A stretch of DNA of 11,085 bases from Lachnospiraceae bacterium UBA4381 (GTDB taxonomy: Bacteria; Bacillota; Clostridia; Lachnospirales; Lachnospiraceae), in assembly GCA_002391105.1 (NCBI GenBank), contig DGRT01000071.1, positions 1 to 11,085 on the forward strand. Reading direction: 5' to 3'. Position numbers and translations under genes: made by a program. The notes below the pieces were generated by a model. The model did not search any database and had not been told where the DNA came from. It saw only the letters and a program-made list of their open reading frames with translations. Positions 1 through 5,779 of the stretch are shown in pieces; positions within the stretch are counted from its first letter, which is position 1, and each line of letters starts with the position of its first letter.

Positions 1-2
1 CA

Positions 3-302
3 TCCAACGGACCGGGAAGCTCGTCAACAGCCATAAGTCCTTCAGGGGATGAAGTGATTATTACGGATGATTTTCCAGGAAGTAACGGAACAAGCACAGG
101 TACATCAACAAGTGTGGGACCTGATGGCAGTGTAAGCAATGGCCCCGGGGATACATATGTTACACCTGTTGATAATGCAGGATTATATCTGGATGATGAA
201 GGCAATCCTATAACAGAGGATACACCGGGAGCGGTTCAGGCACCGGATGGAAGCTGGATTCTGCCGGATGACAGTGCAGGACCGGGAAGTAGTACATATT
301 AG
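3..302 (+). CDS. C-terminal tail of a Gly/Ser/Thr/Pro-rich protein (partial, 5' end outside window)
   Basis: The reading frame is open from base 3 to a TAG stop at 300-302, and the codons before the first internal GTG (54) are continuous with it, so this is the end of a longer gene rather than an 82-residue protein. The visible 99 residues are acidic and low in complexity, rich in Gly, Ser, Thr, Pro and Asp. SNGPG occurs twice and GPGSST appears near both ends of the visible part. No catalytic motif, membrane segment or sorting signal is visible. Tails like this are common on surface-exposed envelope proteins of clostridia, including LytR-CpsA-Psr ligases, and the position just before rmlC would suit an envelope protein. 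That identity is a guess; the family cannot be named from the tail alone. The gap to rmlC is 34 nt with no terminator, so the two genes are probably co-transcribed. Confidence 0.7.
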   Translation, partial: SNGPGSSSTAISPSGDEVIITDDFPGSNGTSTGTSTSVGPDGSVSNGPGDTYVTPVDNAGLYLDDEGNPITEDTPGAVQAPDGSWILPDDSAGPGSSTY

Positions 303-320
303 TGAAATAAATCTATATAA

Positions 321-327
321 AGAGGAG
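321..327 (+). promoter_or_regulatory. Ribosome binding site of rmlC
   Basis: AGAGGAG lies 9 nt before the ATG at 337, a near-consensus Shine-Dalgarno at normal spacing. It supports ATG 337 over the in-frame internal ATG at residue 10. Confidence 0.75.
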
Positions 328-336
328 TGATAAAAA

Positions 337-924
337 ATGGGAAAAATTACAGTAGAAGATTGCATGACAGATGGAATAGTTATAGAAGGACTAAAGGTTA
401 TAACACCTACAGTATTTGGAGATGAGAGAGGCTACTTCATGGAGACATATAATGAGAATGACATGAAGGCAGCCGGAATGGACTATGTATTTGTTCAGGA
501 TAATCAGAGTGCATCAAGAAAGGGTGTTCTGAGAGGTCTTCATTTTCAGAAGGAATTTCCACAGGATAAGCTCGTAAGAGTTATCGTCGGAGAGGTATTC
601 GACGTTGCCGTTGATCTTAGAGAGGGCAGTAAGACATTTGGCAAATGGTTTGGAGTAAGACTGTCGGCTGAGAACAAGAAGCAGTTCATGATACCGAAGA
701 ATTTTGCACATGGATTTATCGTGCTCTCTGACTATGCAGAGTTCTGCTATAAGTGTACAGACTTCTATCATCCAAATGATGAGGGCGGACTTCTCTGGTC
801 AGACGCAGAAATCGGAGTAGATTGGCCGATGCCGGAAGGAATGACAAAGGATGACCTTACTTTATCCGATAAGGATAAGTTGTGGGGCGGAATCGCCGCA
901 TATAAAGAAGAGCGTGGACTGTAA
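337..924 (+). CDS. rfbC: dTDP-4-dehydrorhamnose 3,5-epimerase (RmlC/RfbC)
   Basis: This enzyme epimerises C3 and C5 of dTDP-4-keto-6-deoxy-glucose, the third of four cytosolic steps making dTDP-L-rhamnose. The 195 residues match the usual length (about 180-200) of this cupin family. Visible family motifs are FGDERGYF near residues 27-34, VQDNQS near 53-58, RGLHFQ at 66-71 with the expected catalytic His69, KLVRV at 78-82, FAHGF at 123-127, and YKCTDFY at 138-144, which holds the conserved Tyr region. DLxxGS at 93-98 is also typical, and LSDKD at 176-180 covers the expected C-terminal acidic residue. No essential residue seems missing. The rmlA, rmlB and rmlD partners are not in the window. 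Its presence suggests the nearby exporter handles a rhamnose-containing glycan, but a separate promoter region (925-1536) divides it from the export genes, so that link is inferred. Confidence 0.95.
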   Translation: MGKITVEDCMTDGIVIEGLKVITPTVFGDERGYFMETYNENDMKAAGMDYVFVQDNQSASRKGVLRGLHFQKEFPQDKLVRVIVGEVFDVAVDLREGSKTFGKWFGVRLSAENKKQFMIPKNFAHGFIVLSDYAEFCYKCTDFYHPNDEGGLLWSDAEIGVDWPMPEGMTKDDLTLSDKDKLWGGIAAYKEERGL

Positions 925-1176
925 GATGGAGGCTTAGGTTTTATATAACCAGCAGCATACAATAAATTATGAAATCTATAGCCTTACTGGTTATGTAGAT
1001 ATATTTGTAGTAAAGTCGATTGGCAGCAGTGAAAGTAGTATTCCCTTTTTAATACGAAATCAATGTTCAGAGAGTCGTGTATATAGGAAAGGTACGAGGT
1101 GATTGGCTTCAGGTGTAGGACAACGTTATACAACTGAATAATAAGCGTAATAATATGTGAACATAGAGATTACGAA
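925..1176. other. Non-coding gap after rfbC
   Basis: About 250 nt of AT-rich DNA with stops in all frames that matter and no convincing ORF. Apart from the inverted repeat at 945-994, I see no promoter, tRNA or other recognisable element. No U-tract terminator directly follows rfbC, so transcription may run into this region. Confidence 0.5.
945..994 (+). repeat. 8-bp inverted repeat downstream of rfbC
   Basis: ATAACCAG (945-952) is the exact reverse complement of CTGGTTAT (987-994), with a 34-nt AT-rich loop. It begins about 20 nt after the rfbC stop. There is no U-tract after it, so it is not a standard intrinsic terminator; a 3'-end stabilising hairpin is possible. Confidence 0.4.
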
Positions 1177-1205
1177 TTGACAACATGGCTATTGGAGGGT
1201 ATAAT
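1177..1205 (+). promoter_or_regulatory. Perfect-consensus sigma-70/sigma-A promoter
   Basis: TTGACA at 1177-1182 and TATAAT at 1200-1205 are separated by exactly 17 bp, an exact match to the housekeeping consensus at both boxes. Transcription should start near 1212. It drives a short structured transcript that meets a terminator at 1295-1326 and, with readthrough, the export operon beginning at 1537. Confidence 0.9.
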
Positions 1206-1211
1206 CATCCC

Positions 1212-1326
1212 AAGCTTGTAGCTTGACGGTTGTTCTTGCCGTGCAAAAATGGGAGCTTTAAGAGATGGGAGCCCTACCAAGCAGAAAAGAATTCAAAAGC
1301 TGTGTTGTTATGACACAGCTTTTTTG
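1212..1326 (+). ncRNA. Candidate structured leader or small RNA, family not recognised
   Basis: This is the roughly 115-nt transcript expected between the perfect promoter and the terminator. Visible elements in order: a hairpin CAAGC (1211-1215)/GCTTG (1221-1225) at the 5' end; a hairpin ACGGT (1226-1230)/GCCGT (1238-1242); two direct copies of ATGGGAGC (1249-1256 and 1265-1272); and the terminator hairpin. AGCTTT (1254-1259) can pair with AAAGCT (1296-1301), the 5' arm of the terminator, so an alternative fold that removes the terminator is possible. The loop of the second hairpin, TTCTT (1233-1237), can pair with AAGAA (1287-1291), a possible pseudoknot. There is no plausible ORF inside. 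It could be a cis-acting attenuator for the export operon or a free small RNA. I could not match it to a known riboswitch class. Confidence 0.6.
1295..1326 (+). terminator. Strong intrinsic terminator
   Basis: The 11-bp perfect stem AAAAGCTGTGT (1295-1305)/ACACAGCTTTT (1313-1323) has a 7-nt loop and runs into a T tract at 1320-1325. It lies 90 nt after the predicted start site and 210 nt before the permease start, so it either ends an independent small RNA or acts as an attenuator. Confidence 0.9.
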
Positions 1327-1536
1327 TTTGAGGAGGTGTCATACTAAGTTGTTAAATTTCTAAATCTAATAGACCTTTTGTGGGAATTCTTGTTATAAAT
1401 GGAGGAAGGGAGTATTGCATACCTATTTCTTCACCTAAGAAAAAACATAAGAATATAAAAAACAGTGTAGATTTGATAAAAATATTTGATTTAAAGGTTA
1501 ATCTGAATAAACAGTTGCATTTTGGATGGGGAGTAT
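1327..1536. other. AT-rich gap between terminator and exporter genes
   Basis: A strong Shine-Dalgarno-like GAGGAGGTG at 1330-1338 follows the terminator, but no ORF of useful length starts after it; the frames close within a few codons. A second GGAGGAAGGGAG (near 1400) precedes only a seven-codon TTG frame. Both may be relics or chance purine runs. I see no convincing second promoter here. Confidence 0.4.
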
Positions 1537-3012
1537 ATGAATAAGAGAAAACTGCTGCGGATCATATTCGTGGTGATGATTTTATTATTAAACTTAATAG
1601 TGTTTTTGAAACTGGATTATATTGATCTTTTTGGAAATGAGGACAATATAATGCTGGTTGTCCGGCTTTCGTCCAATTCGGACGGCTCTTATCAGGTTTA
1701 CTTTTCCGGAGCGGGGGAGAATTTCTCGCCTGCAAACTGTGAGGTAAAGCGTTATACGGGATATGGCGATGGAACGCTTGCGGATGAAAATGGCATGGGT
1801 CAGATAACCGATATGATGTTTAAGATTCCGCTGGATAAGGATAACGTCAGCTTCAATATAAGCGCACGCCCATTTGGAGTTACAAATATATATGATATGT
1901 ATTTTGCAACAATAAATGGAAATGCTGAAGGGCTTCGGGTAGAGGTTCCGTTGGAAGATATTATGAATGCGGAGAGCCAGATCAACTTTGAATCCAGACA
2001 GCTTCTTCCAAGTAATGATCCTGAGGGACAGGCTGAGATGCTCACCGTATCGCCGGACGAGGATGCAAGTGTGCTGGTACCTTATCATAAAGACGAGCTG
2101 ATGAAGCAGGCAAAGGATTCTTATCGGAAGGAAACTATCATTATCGATACAGTGGTATGTCTTATCGTGGATCTGGTTGCTGTATATGTGCTGCTGCATT
2201 TCTTCTCACTTGTGGAGATTCCTATCGAGATATACCAGAACCGAAAGCTGGCATTTACACTTGCAAAAAATGATTTTAAAACCAAGTATGCCGGTTCATA
2301 TCTGGGTATGATCTGGGCATTTATCCAGCCGGTAGTTACGATACTCGTCTATTGGTTCGTATTCTCCGTAGGGCTGAAGGCGGGAAATGTGGGCGAGTAC
2401 CCGTTTGTACTCTTCATAGTAGTCGGCATCATACCATGGTTCTTCTTTTCAGATGCTCTGAACGGGGGAACAAATGCGCTGACAGATTACAATTATCTGG
2501 TCAAAAAGGTGGTGTTCAACATAGACATCCTCCCATTTGTGAAGGTACTGTCGGCTCTGTTTGTGCATTTCTTTTTTATCGGCTTTGTACTTATACTTTG
2601 CACATGCCTTGGATATCATCCGACCATATATTCGATTCAGCTAATATATTATATTATTTGTAACGTGGTTTTCGTGCTGGGGCTTTCGTATCTTAGCGCT
2701 TCCATAGTCGTATTCTTCCGTGATCTGGGGCAGTTCATTAACATTTTCATACTTCAGGTCGGAGTATGGCTCACACCTATTATGTGGAATGCAGAAAATG
2801 TACTCAGTCCGACGGCTCAGAAGCTTTTCAGGATCAACCCGATGTACTATATAGTAAGCGGTTTCAGAGACAGCATGCTGGATTACAGATGGTTCTGGAG
2901 CGGTGATAAGCTGTTGTGGACCATATATTTCTGGACGCTGACAGTGCTGGTCTTTGGACTGGGAGTTAAGATATTCAGAAGGCTGAAGGTGCATTTTGCG
3001 GATGTACTGTAG
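1537..3012 (+). CDS. Polysaccharide ABC exporter permease (Wzm type) with N-terminal ectodomain
   Basis: This is the membrane half of an ABC-2 type polysaccharide exporter, predicted to move a finished lipid-linked glycan across the cytoplasmic membrane. Start: an in-frame TTG exists at 1522, but ATG 1537 is preferred because the purine-rich GGATGGG lies just upstream and translation begins with a classic basic-plus-hydrophobic segment (491 residues). Residues 7-25 form a first membrane helix. Residues about 27-198 are a hydrophilic, probably external domain of no family I recognise. Residues 202-222 form a second helix. Residues about 229-491 are the Wzm core, with the amphipathic entry helix and FKTKYAGSYLGMIW (247-260), then six hydrophobic segments near 260-280, 289-308, 335-358, 368-392, 398-415 and 460-478. 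Ordinary Wzm proteins are about 260 residues, so roughly 200 residues are extra. The wzt gene lies 186 nt downstream. Confidence 0.88.
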   Translation: MNKRKLLRIIFVVMILLLNLIVFLKLDYIDLFGNEDNIMLVVRLSSNSDGSYQVYFSGAGENFSPANCEVKRYTGYGDGTLADENGMGQITDMMFKIPLDKDNVSFNISARPFGVTNIYDMYFATINGNAEGLRVEVPLEDIMNAESQINFESRQLLPSNDPEGQAEMLTVSPDEDASVLVPYHKDELMKQAKDSYRKETIIIDTVVCLIVDLVAVYVLLHFFSLVEIPIEIYQNRKLAFTLAKNDFKTKYAGSYLGMIWAFIQPVVTILVYWFVFSVGLKAGNVGEYPFVLFIVVGIIPWFFFSDALNGGTNALTDYNYLVKKVVFNIDILPFVKVLSALFVHFFFIGFVLILCTCLGYHPTIYSIQLIYYIICNVVFVLGLSYLSASIVVFFRDLGQFINIFILQVGVWLTPIMWNAENVLSPTAQKLFRINPMYYIVSGFRDSMLDYRWFWSGDKLLWTIYFWTLTVLVFGLGVKIFRRLKVHFADVL

Positions 3013-3059
3013 GTATCGTGGAAGATGGAGAACTGTCCCGGCAACGTGAGCTATTGCAT

Positions 3060-3161
3060 CAGTAACTTATCGGGTGAAAACAAGATAAAGGATAAAGATA
3101 AGATACAAGGTAAGATATAAGATAAATTATAAGATACTAGAGAAGAAACATAGGGTTACTG
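3060..3161 (+). repeat. AAGATA-rich stretch bracketed by a 7-bp inverted repeat, between wzm and wzt
   Basis: AAGATA occurs six times between 3082 and 3136 (3082, 3095, 3100, 3112, 3119, 3131) in an almost C-free, A/G/T tract. The tract lies inside the inverted repeat CAGTAAC (3060-3066)/GTTACTG (3155-3161), so in mRNA it would sit in a large loop. There is no U-tract and no ORF in this 186-nt gap. It could be a processing or stability element separating the two exporter cistrons, or simple low-complexity drift. Confidence 0.5.
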
Positions 3162-3198
3162 CTTAAATTAGAGCATCAGTTTCCCGAAAGGATGAAAA

Positions 3199-4869
3199 GT
3201 GTCACAGGAAATAGCAATCAGTATAAAGGATGTTTCAAAACTATATAAGCTTTACGACAAGCCTCTGGACAGGCTGAAGGAATCTCTGGGACTCTCGAAG
3301 GAGAAGCACTATAAGGAGCATTATGCTCTGAGGGGCGTCAGCTTCGATGTGAAGAGAGGAGAATGTGTCGGCATCATAGGAACAAATGGAGCCGGCAAGT
3401 CAACTATCCTGAAGATCATAACCGGAGTGCTCAACCCGACAGCAGGTGAGGTGCAGATAGATGGAAGAATCTCTGCACTGCTGGAGCTGGGCGCGGGCTT
3501 CAACATGGAATATACAGGAATAGAAAATGTATATCTGAATGGAACCATGATAGGCTTCAGTCGTGAAGAGATAGATGCAAAGCTGGATGAGATACTGGAC
3601 TTTGCAGATATCGGTGACTTCGTGCATCAGCCGGTCAAAACATATTCGTCAGGTATGTTTGTCAGACTGGCATTTGCTGTTGCCATAAATATCGACCCTG
3701 AGATACTGATAGTGGATGAGGCACTTTCTGTTGGTGATGTATTCTTTCAGCTTAAGTGCTTTAAAAAGTTCGAGGAGTTCAAACAGCAGGGCAAGACCAT
3801 TCTGTTTGTAAGCCATGATCTGTCCAGTATAGAGAGATACTGCGACAAGGCTATCCTAATGGATCATGGAAGAAATATAGCGGAAGGAACCCCTATCGAG
3901 ATAATAAATAAATATAAGAAGATCATGACCGGCATGAGTGTGGAAGAGATGGAGAAGCATGATGCCGGAAGAAGTGCCAACCTTAATAATGTTAAGAATA
4001 CTTCCGGTGAGTTTAATGGGAATGGAGCAAGATCCGGTGGAAGTGACGTGACCGGAAGTGGTACGGCAGGAAGAGATACGTCAGGGGTAGATGCTTCGGG
4101 TAATAACGCGGCAGGAAGAGATACATCAAGGACAGATGCTTCGGGTAGTAACACGGCAGGAAGTGATACGTCAGGAAGCGAAACGTCAGGGGTAGGTGCT
4201 TCGGGTAATTACGGGGCAGGAAGCGATGCGACAGGGTTAGGTGCTTCAGAAAGTGATGCGACCGGAAGAAACGAAAATGGAAATGGACGAGGTAATCTGA
4301 CCGGCTACGATTCTTCGGATACCCAAGGAAGTCAAACTGGAGAAGCAGACTCCGGCTCAGATACAGAGAAAAGCTCATCCAAAGATATGCGCTGGCAGGA
4401 CATGCTGGAGGTCAACCCGAATCTTGATGAGTACGGCGATATGAAGGCGAAGCTCATCGACTTTGGTGTATTTGATGATGAGGGAAATGTAACTACAACA
4501 CTTATAAAGGGTGGTACATTTACCATAAAGTCAAAGGTGGAGTTCTACGAGGATGTAGAGGATCCGATATTTACATTTACATTTAAGACCATTAAGGGAC
4601 AGGATATAACCGGTACCAATACCATGTTTGAGAAGGTAAGTGTTGGAACCGCACATAAGGGGGAGATATATGTAGCCTCCTTCACTCAGGAAATGAATCT
4701 TCAGGGCGGCGAATACCTTCTGTCCATGAGCTGTACAAGCTTTGTAAATGGCGATCTGGTGGCACATGACAGGAAGTATGATGTGCTGAACATATCCGTA
4801 GTCTCAGAGAAGAATACAGTCGGTTACTATGACATGAATTCAAAGGTTGAGATTGAACGGGTAAAGTAG
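3199..4869 (+). CDS. Polysaccharide ABC exporter ATPase (Wzt type) with C-terminal carbohydrate-binding domain
   Basis: This is the cytosolic ATPase that powers Wzm. The start is GTG 3199, preceded by GAAAGGA at 3186-3192; the ATG at 3192 is out of frame. Residues 1-240 are a complete nucleotide-binding domain of the polysaccharide class: Walker A GTNGAGKST (61-69), ALLELGAGFNMEYTG (93-107), signature YSSGM (149-153), Walker B ILIVDEAL (169-176) and H-loop His206. Residues about 255-395 are a Gly/Ser/Thr/Asp linker made of tandem repeats. Residues about 400-556 resemble the Wzt C-terminal beta-sandwich (YGDMKAKLIDFGVFDDEG at 412-429, DPIFTFTFK at 455-463, GTNT at 472-475). In E. coli O9a and similar systems this domain binds the modified end of the polymer and gates export. 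The gene is 16 nt from the downstream methyltransferase. The long repeat linker is unusual for Wzt. Confidence 0.93.
   Translation: MSQEIAISIKDVSKLYKLYDKPLDRLKESLGLSKEKHYKEHYALRGVSFDVKRGECVGIIGTNGAGKSTILKIITGVLNPTAGEVQIDGRISALLELGAGFNMEYTGIENVYLNGTMIGFSREEIDAKLDEILDFADIGDFVHQPVKTYSSGMFVRLAFAVAINIDPEILIVDEALSVGDVFFQLKCFKKFEEFKQQGKTILFVSHDLSSIERYCDKAILMDHGRNIAEGTPIEIINKYKKIMTGMSVEEMEKHDAGRSANLNNVKNTSGEFNGNGARSGGSDVTGSGTAGRDTSGVDASGNNAAGRDTSRTDASGSNTAGSDTSGSETSGVGASGNYGAGSDATGLGASESDATGRNENGNGRGNLTGYDSSDTQGSQTGEADSGSDTEKSSSKDMRWQDMLEVNPNLDEYGDMKAKLIDFGVFDDEGNVTTTLIKGGTFTIKSKVEFYEDVEDPIFTFTFKTIKGQDITGTNTMFEKVSVGTAHKGEIYVASFTQEMNLQGGEYLLSMSCTSFVNGDLVAHDRKYDVLNISVVSEKNTVGYYDMNSKVEIERVK
4066..4260 (+). 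repeat. In-frame tandem repeats (45/45/60/45 nt) in the Wzt linker
   Basis: Four consecutive units, each opening with GCAGGAAG, lie at 4066-4110, 4111-4155, 4156-4215 and 4216-4260. The third carries a 15-nt addition, itself a sub-repeat. All units are multiples of three, so copy-number change keeps the frame. They encode variants of a 15-residue Gly/Ser/Asp/Thr motif such as GRDTSGVDASGNN, residues about 290-354 of Wzt. The product should be a flexible disordered tether between ATPase and carbohydrate-binding domain. Confidence 0.88.
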
Positions 4870-4885
4870 GATATGAGGAAAGTTA

Positions 4886-5743
4886 ATGGATATATATGAC
4901 AAATTACTGGAAATAGTGAGCAGCGGGGAGGATCTGGAGGATTTCCTTACTCATGAGGAAAGTTACGAATATCTGTATCATTTGTCTCAGATAAGGCAAA
5001 ATGTTATAGAGTGGTTCAGCTTTAAACCTGATGCACGCCTGCTGGAGCTGGGAGCCGAATGTGGTGCTCTAACCGGACTGTTTGCAAAGCGTGTAAGGGA
5101 GGTCGTGGCAGTTGAGGATAATGAGAAGAAAACTGCTGTGAATAAGGAGAGAAACAGGACTTACAATAATATAACCTATGTAACCGGTGAGGGACTGAAT
5201 GAGCTGACCAGAGCGGGTATCCTGTCTATGGCTAAGGGTAAGGCAGGAGAGGCAGAAGGTAGCGGTGTAGCGGAGGATACGACTGGAGAGGACGGTATCA
5301 AACAGGCAAAGTCAGGTGCAGAAGTGGGATTTGACTACGTTACGATAATCGGTGGATTTACCATGGATAAGCTAAAGACAGCGTCCTTCGTACTGAAGCC
5401 GGGAGGCACACTTATCATAGCGGTTGAAAATAAGTATGGAATGAGATACTGGTCAGGTGAAGAAAGACCATATACCTACAGTCGTTCACAGCTAATGGGA
5501 CAGCTTAAGTACCGGGGGTATGACAGGCTGTACTTCTTCTATCCGGTGCCGGACTATACATTTCCACTGGAAATCTATTCGGAGAAGAACCTCCCGACGA
5601 AGGGAAGTATCAAGCAGCCAACGCCGGTATATCTAAAGGACAAGATTCTTACACTGGATGAGGTAAAACAGTTCGACATGGTGATCGAGGATAAGAAATT
5701 TGAAGAGTATGCCAACTCATTTGTGGTTGTGGCACATAAATAA
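4886..5743 (+). CDS. Class I SAM-dependent methyltransferase, probable glycan chain-end methylase
   Basis: A 285-residue soluble enzyme predicted to transfer a methyl group from SAM. Start ATG 4886 has GAGGAAAG at 4875-4882. Rossmann motifs: motif I LLELGAECGALTG (52-64), acidic end of strand 2 VAVEDNE (74-80), strand 4 FDYVTIIGG (149-157), and motif LKPGGTLIIAVENKYGMRYW (170-189). The C-terminal half holds FYPVPDYTFPLEIYSEKNLP (218-237), a block I associate with methyltransferases next to surface-glycan glycosyltransferases. Residues about 112-147 form a polar Gly/Ala/Glu-rich insert just before strand 4, where related enzymes have a short loop. The gene lies between wzt (16 nt upstream) and the kinase-glycosyltransferase (36 nt downstream). 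That order suggests it acts on the growing or finished chain, possibly on a phosphate added by its neighbour as in WbdD. A sugar O-methyltransferase role is the main alternative. Confidence 0.82.
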   Translation: MDIYDKLLEIVSSGEDLEDFLTHEESYEYLYHLSQIRQNVIEWFSFKPDARLLELGAECGALTGLFAKRVREVVAVEDNEKKTAVNKERNRTYNNITYVTGEGLNELTRAGILSMAKGKAGEAEGSGVAEDTTGEDGIKQAKSGAEVGFDYVTIIGGFTMDKLKTASFVLKPGGTLIIAVENKYGMRYWSGEERPYTYSRSQLMGQLKYRGYDRLYFFYPVPDYTFPLEIYSEKNLPTKGSIKQPTPVYLKDKILTLDEVKQFDMVIEDKKFEEYANSFVVVAHK

Positions 5744-5779
5744 AGTAAGAAAGTATCGAGAATAATTAGGTTTAGAAAA

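Noticed and set aside
1400..1440. Seven-codon TTG-initiated frame after GGAGGAAGGGAG, possible leader peptide
   Set aside because: Too short, non-ATG start, and no codon run or overlap with a terminator that would indicate translational attenuation.
1473..1505. Possible promoter TTGATA followed by GTTAAT before the permease
   Set aside because: The -10 match is poor and the region is so AT-rich that partial matches are expected; the perfect promoter at 1177 is far stronger.
1594..2199. Minus-strand ORF of 201 residues opposite the permease ectodomain
   Set aside because: The + strand reading has a clear start, membrane helices and continuity into the Wzm core; the antisense product is Ile/His/Cys-rich with no recognisable motif.
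3056..3180. Small transposable element flanked by an 8-bp direct repeat GCATCAGT
   Set aside because: No terminal inverted repeats at the inner edges of the direct repeats; an 8-mer repeat over this distance may be chance. Kept only as a note in the AAGATA finding.
4066..4260. CRISPR-like array
   Set aside because: The units are contiguous with no spacers and lie within an intact reading frame, so this is coding tandem repetition.
4013..4378. Minus-strand ORF of 121 residues across the wzt linker
   Set aside because: It is the antisense shadow of the 45-nt tandem repeats in wzt, has repetitive Leu/Pro/His composition and no ribosome site or family motif.
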